Below, piece after piece: positions 1-11,627 of a DNA stretch of 64,000 nucleotides (position 1 is its first letter; each line of letters starts with the position of its first letter). The DNA is taken from assembly GCF_042242105.1 (NCBI RefSeq), contig NC_092020.1:3523001-3587000 (forward strand), written 5' to 3'. Under the pieces are notes generated by a model. It was not told the DNA's origin and made no database searches. It was given only the letters and a program-made list of their open reading frames with translations. Source of the stretch: Pempheris klunzingeri. Its lineage: Eukaryota > Chordata > Actinopteri > Acropomatiformes > Pempheridae. Both the position numbers and the translations under genes were made by a program.

Positions 1-48
1 GCATCTGTACATCACAATAACCCTCCGCTCTTCTCTGCTCCTCCTCAG

Positions 49-1138
49 TGTCATAATGACTGGCTCCTACAACAATTTCTTCCGAATGTTTGACCGGAAC
101 ACTAAACGAGACGTCACACTGGAAGCGTCCAGAGAGAACAGCAAACCCAGAGCCATTCTCAAGCCTCGCAAGGTGCGCCGCTGCTCATCAGTACAAGTGA
201 CCTGATATCTGGAAGTCCTATGTTTAAGGCAGCTGGATTGGCTGTTTTACTTTGCCAGGGTGTCTTTACTATTGAGGAAAACTTAACAGGCCTCCACTTG
301 GCTTCAAATTTTAGTATTTTTAGGTATTCTGATCACAGTAATCTTCATAGATGTGTTACCATACAAGTAATTATGATGGTGTCCAGAAACTACACATCAA
401 AATACACCTGCTGTTGAAACATGATGCATGATAAACAAATGCCGAATGACTTGTTCTCTGAAGGTTAAAGCTGCACAAATCATTTTATATGAGTAATGTG
501 TCAAATGACTTTGTAAAGTGAAAGGGATAACGGTGAAACACCTCATTGTTTTGGTTGCACAGCCCTCAACGATACTGTTTTGGTTCACTCTCCCCGCTCT
601 TGTCAACCCTTTATTTCTAGCCACAGCAGAATGCTGATCCATCAAAAAAAGGCTAAACTCACTGTGCGCTACCTGCTCAGCAATGAACAGCAGGCTGACA
701 AATTTAGCAACTAGCTGGTAAACATAGTGGAGCATTTAGCAGCTAAAGAGCCACATATTTCTGTTCTTCTGAAAGTGTAAATTGGCAACTGTGTAACACA
801 TTTGTTTTCCCTATCAACGTTATGAGGTGATAATATGTCATTGTTGTGTTTCACAGTCTGTTTTGTTGCCCCAAATTGGCAAAAAAAAAAAAAATGAAAA
901 CTGCTTTAATATGACTAAAATCAGTGTTCATTTGCACACTCTCATATCTTAACGTCTCTTTGTCCTGACTGTTGTCCTCCAGGTGTGTGTAGGTGGGAAG
1001 CGTCGCAAGGATGAGATCAGTGTGGACAGCCTAGACTTCAGCAAGAAGATCCTTCACACTACGTGGCACCCACATGAGAACATCATCGCTGTAGCCGCCA
1101 CCAACAACCTCTACATCTTCCAAGACAAGGTCAACTAA
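49..1138 (+). CDS. ppp2r2b: PP2A B55 regulatory subunit, 3' end (last two coding exons)
   Basis: Partial gene entering from the left edge. Coding exons are 49-172 (after a pyrimidine-rich acceptor ending CTCCTCAG) and 983-1138, stop TAA at 1136-1138. The exons join in frame and encode the final WD40 blade, including [35 protein letters not shown] and the universal B55 end [13 protein letters not shown]55 subunits are seven-bladed propellers that bind the PP2A A/C core and choose substrates. The family is certain. The paralogue is inferred from residues such as [16 protein letters not shown] and VGGKRRKDE and from gpr151 lying directly downstream on the same strand, as I recall for human PPP2R2B. 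ppp2r2a or ppp2r2d cannot be fully excluded from 93 residues. Confidence 0.9.
173..982 (+). other. last intron of ppp2r2b
   Basis: GT at 173 (AAG|GTGCGC) to AG at 982 (CTCCAG|GTGTG). No coding signal is seen inside. The stretch about 600-780 resembles a dispersed repeat also present near 10.5 kb (see the entries at 600 and 10440). Confidence 0.85.
600..780 (+). repeat. dispersed repeat fragment (family also at 10.5 kb)
   Basis: Around 705-765 the sequence reads GCTGGTAAACA..., then CATTTAGCAGCTAAAGAG and CCACATATTTC. The intergenic copy near 10560-10610 has almost the same words in the same order (GCTGGTGAACA, CATTTAGCAGCTTAAGG, CCACATATTTCC). I recognise this as a repeat common in percomorph genomes but cannot name the family. 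Edges are approximate. Confidence 0.55.
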
Positions 1139-2945
1139 AGGGCAACCTGTCCCTGCTGACCCCTGACCTGCCACACGGGAGGTGCTGCAGGGAGAGGTGG
1201 GGCTGGAGAAAGAGAGAGATGGAGCCCTTATCTAATCCTTCTCCTCCTCTCCCTATGTCTGCCGCTCTGCTGAGGAAGTACAGAGAAGAGTATCCACTGA
1301 CTGAGTTGGGAAAGCGGACAGCATGCACAGTGGGAAGCGGGAGATTGATACAACTTGGATGCAACTTGAGGAAAAATTGCTCCTCGAAATCAAGAATGGA
1401 CTTGCATTCTTCAACGTGACTTCTAATTTAATTTATTTAGCCATGCGAACACCTGGAGAAGTGAATCCTGTGCGTTTATGCAACAAGAGAGTTGCTGCAT
1501 GAATGAAAACATGATGTAGCAGCCCTCTGGACCCTGAGGAAAGGGGTTGTGGGTGCACTGAACATAAAGTAGAGCACACTGACAGGAATCTAGCTTACGT
1601 GATGGTGGCTCACTGTCGTGTAGCAACAGTGCCCCCTCTCTTTGAATGATGCTCATGCTACGGCGCATGTGATCAGCCCGGCGGCCTGCAACTGAGGCAA
1701 AGTTTCGGACAGCGCAATCTGCTGCAGGGTTCCTGCTAAAGAGGAAGAGACTGTTAATCTGACCCCCAGAAACTGAGAGCTTTCTCTGCCTGTGACACAT
1801 CAGGGTCAGTCTGTCTAGTACCAATTCTGTGTCTCCCTGGTGAGACGGCTGTAGTCTGTAATGTGAATGAAGCCCCACCAGGCTGTGTCCATGGTTTTAT
1901 TTAATGATGTTGTTTTATTGAGTCCTTCTCTCGGTCAGTGAGTCTGTTTAGAAGCTGTGGTGCCTTCTTTTGGTATGTGGGGGTTTGATGTAGTGGGAGT
2001 GGGAGGGGGGAGGGGACTGAGTACAAGGCAGGAGTGTGAATGTTTTAAATGAAATGCTAACTTAGGAATTTTTCTTTTTGTTTTTTTTTTCTCCCCTCTT
2101 TCTCTTTAAACAAAAACAAAACAAAAAAAAGCTCCACTGAGGTCCCAAGTGGAGAAAGTGCTTGAAGCAGAGTAGTCAAGATTCAGTTATAGCACCGGCT
2201 ACATGCTTGTGAGTTCAGGGGATGACGCTGTGACATGTACAAAGTAGTTGTTGCTCTTATCACGTTGCCGTCTGATGTCAGCAGTTTGCAAGAGACACGA
2301 CAAAGCCACATCGATTTAGTTTTTTTGCAAAAAAATAAAAAATCTGAACTCCTCACCACATTTTTTCCTTATTTGGATAGTCCTGAAAATGATCTGTAGA
2401 TGAGAGAACCGTAATCTTTTCATGTCGAATTATTGAACAGCTTTCTTTGCATGTGTTGGATCTGATTTTGATGAAACTGACAGCCTGCATATTGATATTT
2501 GAACATCTACAGATCATGTGAGGCACTATGCAAGTAAAATACTTGGCTTTTTGCCGGTTTAAAAATGTTTGATTTGAGATGGCTGCTGTGCCCGTCCATG
2601 TTCCTCCTCTGGCTGAAGATGGGTAACATGGAAAGCCCACAGCTTGAGTTTGAGCATTTGGCTCTGAGCAGTTTGGAGATATTCACTTGTCTTAGATTTG
2701 TTTTAAGAGTCAGCTCCCATAAATGAAAGCAGTCAAAGGTCTAAATGAACTCTGTGAAATCAGGGAATTATTAAGTGTGATTCCTTTAAACAGTAATGTC
2801 TTCTAAACAACCTCCTTTGTGACACTAATTGAAACAAAAAAAAACTTTTATAGCTCAGAATGTATTGAAATGCAATTAATTACCATGCAGTCTTTATGCT
2901 TACTGGACTTTCTTTGAATAAAAAAGAATAAAGATGTGCAAGTTC
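1139..2945 (+). other. 3' UTR of ppp2r2b (probable)
   Basis: Non-coding sequence after the stop codon. Two close poly(A) signals, AATAAA at 2917-2922 and 2927-2932, are the most likely end. An earlier AATAAA sits near 2334. No gene-like ORF is conserved in this stretch, so a UTR of about 1.8 kb is inferred rather than shown. Confidence 0.55.
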
Positions 2946-3421
2946 GAAATGTGCATTGTTGGACCTCATCTGTTGAAGCGATACCTGTTTAATCCTGACT
3001 GGTCATTTATGCTTGTGATGTAAGGCTGCCCTCTTGTGGTTGAAGAGTAAAACGGCGCAAGACAAGAAGCCTGTCATGTCAACATTTTCATCAACTAGAC
3101 ACAGCGGACAGTTGACAGTATCAAAATGTCCTTTATTTCTTTGAATTCAAATTCAAAATAACGTTATTTATCCATTATTTGTGTAAAAGCATCAGTGCGT
3201 GCAGAATACATAACTGGACAGACAACAGAGTGCAGCTTAAAATACTTCAAGGTGTCCAGCAGTAGGAATACGTGTGCTTAAAAATAAATAGATAAGAAAT
3301 AGGGTTCACCCCCCGCGAGCTCTAGTGGAGGTTGGCACAAAGCTTCACATGGGCCACTTGGTCCATGAATGGGAATGACCTGCATTTTCAGCCTGAGGGT
3401 CGGTGGCTGCAGTAGTTGTGT

Positions 3422-3422
<1 letters not shown>

Positions 3423-3457
<35 letters not shown>
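3423..3457. repeat. (GT)n microsatellite
   Basis: About 17 uninterrupted GT units. Confidence 0.95.
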
Positions 3458-3459
<2 letters not shown>

Positions 3460-4174
3460 CCAAGGTTGTTTATAGTCATTTCATTTTAGACTGTCTGCTC
3501 TAGATGCTGCTTAGTGGTTCTTAGTTTAGTCCGATGATTTTGCTGCTCAGTCTGTCTTATACTAATTATTATACTAATTTCCCATTGCAAGAGCAGAGAT
3601 GCATCTTTCAAATAAAGGTTGCTGAGCCACCCCAAGTGTAGGTGAGTGTGGGGCAGCAGGGGAAGAAGCCAAGTGCAGACAGACTAGGCAGGTAGGATGC
3701 ATTTTGAGGTATACAAGCTTACAAACAGGCAGATACAGGTTTGGACAGACTTGAAAGCAAACACACGAGGCAACTGAAAGTTAATGATTTGACAAGCGAC
3801 TGGGGAAAAGGAGCTGGTATATGTAGCTGTAGATGCTGATGAGGGAATGAGATGCAGGTGAGGAGGTGGGTGAGGAAGGCCAGGCACCTGCAGAGCAAAT
3901 GAGTGAAGTGGGAACAGGTGTGTAGGTGTGTGGTGGGGAAGGAGGGAAAGTCAGAGGGCATCTGGAATGGTGGAAATTGATAATGAAGTGGACTGAGGAA
4001 TTGGGAATGTGGCCCAGAGGACAATACAATAAACCTAAATGACAAAATCCTTCTGGATGCTTCAGATGTTATATTTCATGCTCTGTTTGTAGAAAATCAT
4101 AAAATGCCTTTGCTACAATAACACTGGGTTAAAATCTTTCATCAACAGTTAAAGGGAAATTTTGCCACGTTCAT

Positions 4175-4537
4175 GTGTTGATGGTAAATGTAGTCAATTG
4201 AAGCAATAGATACCCCAGTGCACGCTATATTGACAGAGAAAGTGGAATTCTCCTGCTCGCATAAATGCATAAATGAATATCCAAGCCGGCCAAAACATTG
4301 TAACTGTATCCTCGTCCATAACATCCTCTGCATTCATATTTTTAGATGCCATTTTTGCTGTTAGATACTTCGCAGTCTGAAATACACGCAAAGAGAACAA
4401 GGAAGCTGAAATAGCCTGTAGTTCTTCCTGCCCACCAAGTACGTCACTGCAGAAGATAACTCAGCTTTCACGGTAAATATAACACGCACTGAGATGTTTA
4501 TCGCTTGACTACAGTTGACAACATTTACCATCAACAC
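4175..4537. mobile_element. MITE-like element with terminal inverted repeats
   Basis: The 15-mer GTTGATGGTAAATGT at 4177-4191 is repeated as its exact reverse complement at 4521-4535. The match extends with few mismatches to GTGTTGATGGTAAATGTNGTCAA, about 23 bp. The enclosed ~360 bp has no long ORF. Short size, inverted termini and lack of coding capacity fit a non-autonomous DNA transposon. The superfamily is not assigned because target-site duplications are unclear. Confidence 0.7.
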
Positions 4538-5039
4538 TAATTGAACATGCAAATAAAATGGTGCCGAATTTCACTTTCAGCATTAATATCTCTAGTGTTA
4601 GTTTTCTGCTTCCTTACTGTAATGGCCACTAATTCACAAACATTTACACAAATTAGAAATCCAATACATTCACCAGTCGTACTGTGCACATTATGCACAG
4701 TTTTTCTAATTGGCCCCTTGAGGCTGTACTCTACGCACATTTTGTCAGCTGGGAACAGCAGCTGTCAATCACACAGCATCTTTATAACCAGGTGCAGAAG
4801 CTGCATCATTGTGTCTCAGGATAAAGCCGGGGACAGACAGGAGCTCCACTGTGATCATTGATCGTCGATCGATACCGTCTCTGATGCGATTATTCTAACA
4901 GGTTCAGATTTGGAGATAGATACATTCAATCTTTTAAAGCAATTTTTGGAAATCTTCTACCCAGAACCGTCTTTCGTCTCCCTTGACTTTTCATAGATTT
5001 TCCTCTCAAAACAGCACTCTGTCTTTTTTTGTGGGGGAA

Positions 5040-6362
5040 ATGGATAAGTTAAGTGGGAACAATGCGACAGTGGTGAACAGCTCCATAGATAAGTGGTCAT
5101 TCAATGACCGTGGCTCGTACCAACACTTTGACCCCGGGGAGCTCAGGATCCTGGTGCCAGCTATTCTGGGAGTCATCTGTGTCTTGGGTGTGGCTTGTAA
5201 TCTCACTGCGATGGTCATCTTATTCTCCAATGCTCATAAAGGCAAACTATCTCTCATCAACTCCCTCATCTTCAACCTGATGTTTGGTGACGGACTGGTG
5301 CTGGTGTTCACGGTGCCCTTCAGAGCTGCCTCGTACTCCAAAGCAAGCTGGAATCTGGGCTGGGTGGTCTGCAAGACGGCCGACTGGTTCCTCCAGTCTT
5401 GCATGGTGGCGAAAAGCATCACAGTGGCTGTCATGGCCAAAGCGTGCTACCGATACGTGTCGAACCCCACCAAGCAGGTGAGCATCCACCTGGGCACCAT
5501 CCTGGTGGTGTTCTTCTTCATCTGGCTGTCTGCCTGCTGTGTCACCATCCCTCACTGGCTGTTTGCCACGCTGCAGAGAGAGATCCGTGGGCTGGTGTGT
5601 GTGCTGATAGTTCCTCCTCAAGCCCGGCATTTCATGTCTGTGTACGTCAAAGCATACCCCCTGGGGGTCTACTGTGCACCTCTCAGCTTTGCCCTGATGT
5701 ATTTCTGGAAGGCTTATGGCCAGTGCCAACGTCGCTCCAGCAAGACTCAGAACCTGCGCACACAGATCCGATCCAGGAAGCTCACCTTGATGCTGTTTAG
5801 CCTGACTATGGCCATGGCTATTCTCTGGCTTCCACAGTGGGTGGTGTGGGTTTGGGAGCGTCATCTAGCAGAGAAAGAAATTGATGGAGCTCAGCCCCTC
5901 ATCCCCTCTCTTCCCATTCTTCTAACCCTCTCTGCTCAGTTGCTCACCTTCTCTCTGTCCCTGGTGAACCCTCTCATCGTCCTCTCTCTCTCCGAGGAGT
6001 TCAGAGAGGGCTACAGGGGTCTGTGGAGGCGCCTCACCCTGCGCAAACAACCTCCTCCAAAACCTGGACCTCACAACCCCACAGCTCACCAGTCTCCTTG
6101 CCCCAGACCAGAGACGTCCGGCCAGCTGCAGGGGGAGAGGAGCCTTCGATCGAGCTCCAGCCAGGGTCCCAGCAGAGAGGCTCAGCTCCAGCCGGAGCAA
6201 GGAGGAGGGGGGAGAGAGGTAGACAGGGTTAGCCTCAATCCCTCAGATGGGAATGTCTTGCCTGATGTGGAGCAGTTCTGGCACGAGAGGGAGACTGGAT
6301 CGCACACAGATGAAAATGATCCTGTGCCGTGGGAGCACCAGAACAAAGAGGAGAAAAAATAA
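5040..6362 (+). CDS. gpr151: G protein-coupled receptor 151 (GPR151), single exon
   Basis: Orphan class A receptor of 440 aa. In mammals GPR151 marks habenular neurons (family knowledge). The first in-frame ATG, at 5040, gives an N-terminus with NNAT and NSS glycosylation sites. Seven hydrophobic segments follow, with the TM3/ECL2 cysteine pair (VVCK and GLVCV). The DRY motif is replaced by ACYRY, and NPxxY is reduced to NPLIVL, as in the mammalian protein. The loop SKTQNLRTQIRSRKLT and the conserved tail LPDVEQFWHERE...DNDPVPWEH-type ending are diagnostic. No introns, as in human. AATAAA lies at 6946-6951. It lies on the same strand downstream of ppp2r2b, as I recall for mammals. Function and orthology are inferred from sequence and context; the identification is strong. 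Confidence 0.95.
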   Translation: MDKLSGNNATVVNSSIDKWSFNDRGSYQHFDPGELRILVPAILGVICVLGVACNLTAMVILFSNAHKGKLSLINSLIFNLMFGDGLVLVFTVPFRAASYSKASWNLGWVVCKTADWFLQSCMVAKSITVAVMAKACYRYVSNPTKQVSIHLGTILVVFFFIWLSACCVTIPHWLFATLQREIRGLVCVLIVPPQARHFMSVYVKAYPLGVYCAPLSFALMYFWKAYGQCQRRSSKTQNLRTQIRSRKLTLMLFSLTMAMAILWLPQWVVWVWERHLAEKEIDGAQPLIPSLPILLTLSAQLLTFSLSLVNPLIVLSLSEEFREGYRGLWRRLTLRKQPPPKPGPHNPTAHQSPCPRPETSGQLQGERSLRSSSSQGPSREAQLQPEQGGGGREVDRVSLNPSDGNVLPDVEQFWHERETGSHTDENDPVPWEHQNKEEKK

Positions 6363-6979
6363 CCACCACCTTCCAGCTGATCTAACATGTCATCTTCAAT
6401 ACAGTCTTCAGACAGCAGCGGCTTCATCAACAGACCTCAGCTAAATCAAGTGCTTTGTGCTGCACTGTAAAACATTTGTATTCTGTCAACTGTGATTATG
6501 ATATTATTCAAAGGTAAGAGGTGCATAATGTTGTCTTTTTATTGTTTAATGAGGAAAAACTAGATTATAATTGATGTAAGAGGACTTTTGGTGGCTCTAA
6601 ATTAAAGCTTCTGGCAAGGATGGCAATGTAAATTCAGTACACAGTAGTTTTATATATATATTTTCAGTATACAATGTGGTGAATGAATATTGTAAGTTGC
6701 AGGGTTTTTTTTATGTATTTGGGCATAATACTGTCGTGTCCTCTGGAGAAAAGATGGAAATCTTGATCTGACATCTTCATTGGAGGTAAATGTTGACGCT
6801 GTAAATGTGTTTTTCAATCATGTGCAATCATTGTTTGTATATAGCCTTTGAATATTAGTGATGTTGAAGAAGACAGTGAAAGCTTAAGTGTTCCCTGTCT
6901 TCTTTCTGTGAGAGATCATTGTGCATCTAAATGACCAGTGTTTACAATAAAGACAATTGTAAAAAAAAAAAAAAAAAAA
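6363..6979 (+). other. 3' UTR of gpr151 with poly(A) signal and genomic A19 tract
   Basis: Non-coding sequence ends in ACAATAAAGACAATTGT (signal 6946-6951), followed directly by 19 A residues at 6961-6979. Polyadenylation would be expected at about this point. Confidence 0.7.
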
Positions 6980-9633
6980 GTCACCCATGTGTGATCCAAC
7001 TGGATGGTTTACTTGTCTGTACCCTCAGTAGGGAATGTTCTTGTGGTTGGTTAAATCAATCACACACACGCGCACACATACAGCAGAGTCTTAATGAGAT
7101 GGATCAGACATCAGCGGATGGTCTCTTGCTGACATCGGGTCATTAGACATATTTTTCATAAGGGCATCCATTACAATTGCCATGGGTTCTAATTAGAGGT
7201 GAGGAGCCTTCATCTGAACTCAGGTGACGTCGTTTCAGTGGACTCACCTCTGTGGGAGTCTCATAAGGAGTTTTCCCGTCATTGATCTGAATACACATGA
7301 TAGGTCAAAACCTCAGAGTTAAAGGGATAAACAACAGTGGGAAGGTGTCTGATGTAACAGCACCCTGGCTGTGCTGAACACTGAAGCCACATGTAAATAA
7401 TACTGCTTCTCACTCCACTGAAAGACCTGCATTATACATTTTACATGGGATTGAAAATATATGGTTGGCATAATAAAATATCTATAAAAATGTAAAAGGA
7501 AAATTTAGGATGGAGGAGTCAGTCCACAGCTACCTTGCATCTTTTTTCTCCCTCCCCTCTCTTATGACATTTTCCTCTCATTAAACATTTATGTTGACCT
7601 TTTATTGCCAGAGGCAAGTACCTCAATCAGAGCAACACTTAACTATATAACCCCCCATCAGTCCCTTGGGTAGTGACCTGGCCACAAACACTGAAGGCAA
7701 AAAGCTACGTGCCCATTGTTGGACTGACATTTCAACCTTCACTGTATTAATGATTAAAGGAATAATACCACAAAATGGAAATGTGAACATTAATGATAGT
7801 TGTGGCACTTTGTAGCAGCTTTAAATATTACTGTGTGACCACTGTTTCCAGATGTTCCAGTTTGACACCTCTGCCTCTGGTATTTACTCTGGTAAATGAG
7901 CCAGTAAATCTGCTGTTGTTGGGTTTTATCCCAATCGAGTAGAAAGGCCTGAAGCTGCTAATCACTGGCAGGCGACTGGTAGAAACCAGGAAATCCCATA
8001 TTCAAAGCATATTGAATGCCTGACAAGGTGTATTCACTTGTTTTGACCAGACGCACGTGGACAAGCACTTGACTGACATCTCACTTGCTCACTTTGCGCC
8101 ATCATGCAGCATGGTGGGGTTTCCAGCAGAAAGTATTTCTTTGCCACATGACTGCACACAGTATGTTCTACATACTAGTTATAAATGTACACTGTTTTTG
8201 CAACAAGTGCACAAGAAAACCAAATCTGACCATTTTGTAATAACAGGAAGTGATGCAATATGTTTGCAGATGGATATCATTCATTTTGAAATGATATTAC
8301 CGCTTCAGAAGGACAAAGCAAAGTGTTTTCCAAAGATTTATTGCTTATTTTTTTTCTGTAGCTCCCTTGCCGCCACTATTAATCTATTTTTTTCTTGTTC
8401 AGCTGTGAGGAGTTTATCCATTATAATGTGGGACAACACTTTGCACCATCAGCACACTCAAAAATAAAGTGATCACTTTTTCTGTGTGAGAAAATAGATT
8501 TATTTTGTGGTGAACTAAGCTTTTGAAAGCCCCATCCCACCCATGGCACACCGCCCCAGGTGTTTTCACTGTTTTCTCACTGCCCGACTGACTCCTGATC
8601 CCCCCTCACACTCTTGTTAGTTAAATCGCACCAGTTTGAGCAGGACAGTTTACACATTTATCACACTAACTGTCTCTGAAAATCCCTTAAACACTCATTC
8701 ACTTGTTCCTCCACCATAATAAATGAATACATTATTGACTATGCATTAATCAGCAGTCAGTATGGTGCTTTATAATGAGAAGTAAATTGCAGAATAATTG
8801 CAAACACCTGTGTCCGGGTGTGTGCAGGGTGACAAAGCACTGTGTTAGAGGGAAGTTGCAGTGCCTCATTTCACAAGTTCTACTTTTTTCCCACACAACT
8901 TAAAACAAATGAACATCTTGCTAAAATTGCACAGTGTAGAAATATTGTTCAGTCAGGCAAGAAATTATTTCACATTTATTCATATCGTATCAGCATGCAG
9001 ATTTTTCTTCTCAACCCTTCTGGAGGAAGTAACAGTTTAACACAGTGCACTTTGCACTTAAACTAATATATGATATGAATAAATTGTATTTAGAGTGATT
9101 TTCGTGCAGTGTATTTTACTTTAAAATTGCACAGCCAGTCAAAAACTTCTTGTAAAAATTATAAGTAATAATGGAGAGACTGATAGTTGAGTTCAGGATA
9201 AAATAATTTCAACGCGAGACTGATTGAGAGAAAATTGGTTAAAAAAAAGAGCGCTAATCAGCATTACAAGTGGAAAAAACAGCTCAGGTTTAATTAGGTC
9301 ATTATACAAGGCAGGGGAGCTTTCAGCAGGTGAGATCCTCTCTTTACTGCCCTCCTGGCTGCGCCCTCCTCCTCTCCTGCTGAGAGAGGAGGAGGGGGTG
9401 TCACCCCGGCGTTTTATCCCTCAGCCAATCATCATCTCTAATAAATGAAACTCCACAGGAAGTGACATGCCAGCGAACACTAATTATGCTCAGCAGGAGA
9501 TGCCGCAATTAAGCCACATGCTAAAACCTTTGCCTGCCAATGCCACGTCTCCCCCTGAGTCACAGCTACCTTCGCCTCCCTTTGGTCCTGTGACAGATCA
9601 CCTGGCTCTTCAGTCCGCAGAGTCAACCTGGGA

Positions 9634-9656
9634 GTGTGTGTGTGTGTGTGTGTGTG
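9634..9656. repeat. (GT)n microsatellite
   Basis: Eleven GT units. Confidence 0.9.
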
Positions 9657-10439
9657 CTTTTCTGTTAGAGGAGGGTTGGTTCAGGGGGTCTGGCCTTGGT
9701 ATTTAGCGGTCTTTTGATTAGAAAAAACCACATAGCTTTCATCTTGGTGAAGGATGTAGAGATCTAAAGAGCAGTCACCTTTCAGCATTCCCAGCAGTGC
9801 TAAGAGGGGGTGTCATTCAAACCTATACATACATACACTATCGATTCAGAACTGAGAATGCAGAGGGATGTGCATTCACATCAAAGTCCTGCTCTGGTGA
9901 CAACACAGCAAAAACAACAAGTTTCCACCCATGAAGGAATCAAGGAGGAGATGCTAATGTATTGTTTTAACAATGCTGTATGTAAGGTTTACTGGCATCT
10001 AGTGATGAGGCTGCAGATTGCAACCAACTGCCCACAGACTTTGAAAAGCTACAGTGGCCGGCGAGGATTCTGGCTCCCTTGCTTTTCCTTGACTCCTCTG
10101 ATTCTCCTTTTGTCCAGCACAAAATAGTATTACTCTTTTCTTCTTCTTCTTCTTCTGTCTGCATTTGTACCACCAAATTCAAACTGCCACTTAAAAACTT
10201 GATTTGTCCGTCCTGGGCTTCTGTTGAAACACGCTGGTGTGTCACGGACTCTCTGAAACAGGGCCTGCTCTTTATGTAGATATAAAGGGCCCATTTTTAG
10301 CCAGTGAAAACACAACAACAACAACTAAAAACACGATTATGACAACTTTGTGAAAAGTTGTCGAAGTGACGACATGTAATGTGAAAGCTTCTAATGAACC
10401 CAGAGAGAATTATCACTCAACTCTGTGGTTCTGCTGAGC

Positions 10440-10880
10440 TCTATGGAGCTTTTTTTAAATTGTCTTTTAGCTCATTGTTTAGGTTTTTAGACTAACAGCT
10501 TTACTGATTTGGCTCTACACTACCTGTACATCACCAAATAGGAAACACAGTTTGCCACTTGCTGGTGAACAGTTGGCTCATTTAGCAGCTTAAGGGCCAC
10601 ATATTTCCTTAAGTAGTTGGTAGTGACCAAACCAGAACTAAAAATAGAGAGAATAATGGACATACATTCTTTAAGTTGCCAAAAAGAAGACATCAGATGA
10701 ATGCTAATGTTGCTCTGTTTCTGCTTCTTGTGCAAATAAGGCATTGTTTGCTAAGATATTAGCATTTCAACTTGACAATACTGTGTTTTAGCGTTGAGTT
10801 TCCAGGTTGTTGCACTGCCTCCAAGTGGCCAAAACATTGAATTACACCAAAATGACTTTAACATTCCCTGAATGTACAAG
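10440..10880 (+). repeat. dispersed interspersed repeat
   Basis: Shares words and order with 600-780 and contains TTGCACTGCCTCCAAGTGG near its end, a shape I know from repeats in many percomorph genomes. No ORF. The family name and exact edges are not determinable here. Confidence 0.5.
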
Positions 10881-11393
10881 TCATTGCACATGTGGCTGGT
10901 TGCAGCTATCTTGAAAGGTGTAGCAATTCCATGCTTACTCCTTCAGTAATCATTTAAATGTTGGTATAAACTGACATGGACATTACATGTATTGACAACA
11001 CACAGCCAGTTAAAATGTATAACATTATATTTTTATTTTTCTGTATATTTAATAGATTTCCGGTTGAAGACAGTGCTGCACTGTGCCAGGGTTTGCATAG
11101 GTCTGATAAAAAGGTCAAACATGGCAGCTGATTTTCATATTACAGATAAAACCAAGTCACCCCCAAGTAGTCAAATGGACCAGGATTGTTAACAGTGCCT
11201 TACAGCAATGCCAAAGTTATCAGTGTTACATAACCTGCAGTCACATAACATAGTCCACAGCATTTTGCTCATTGAGTGAACTTCCACTGAACAGTTTTAG
11301 AAACATCTTTGGACAAACATGCAAAGTTATTCAAATTCCTGGTGCAATGCTGAGATGTGTAAGTGATACATGTAAATAAACTAACCACTGCTG

Positions 11394-11627
11394 ACCTTGA
11401 ACCTTTCTGTGTGGAGTTTGCATGTTCTCCCCATGCTTCTGTGGGTTTTCTCCGGGTACTCCGGCTTCCTCCCACAGTCCAAAGACATGCAGGTTAGTTT
11501 AATTAGCGACTCTAAATTGCCTGTAGGTGTGAGCGTGAACGGTTGTCTGTCTCTATGTGTGTCAGCCCAGCTGGGATAGGATCCAGCCCCCCCTTAAAGG
11601 ATAAGCGGTATAGACAATGGATGTAAA
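11394..11627 (+). mobile_element. LINE (L2-type?) 3'-tail-like repeat
   Basis: Contains the very common teleost motif series TGGAGTTTGCATGTTCTCCC, GGGTACTCCGGCTTCCTCCC, AGTCCAAAGACATGCAGGTT, GACTCTAAATTGCC and AGCTGGGATAGGATCCAGCC, ending in GGATAAGCGGTATAGACAA. Copies of this motif are spread through fish genomes as the 3' part of a non-LTR element. The assignment to L2 is from memory. Non-coding fragment only. Confidence 0.75.

Larger units (their letters stand above)
2946..5039. other. intergenic spacer ppp2r2b-gpr151
   Basis: No coding exon recognised. It holds a (GT)n microsatellite at 3423-3457 and a MITE-like element at 4175-4537. The last few hundred bases should include the gpr151 promoter and 5' UTR, but no TATA box or defined start can be assigned. 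Confidence 0.6.

Noticed and set aside
4983-5039. N-terminal extension of gpr151 from 4983
   Set aside because: The extension begins at a TTG, not an ATG. The first in-frame ATG is at 5040 and gives a normal GPR151 N-terminus.
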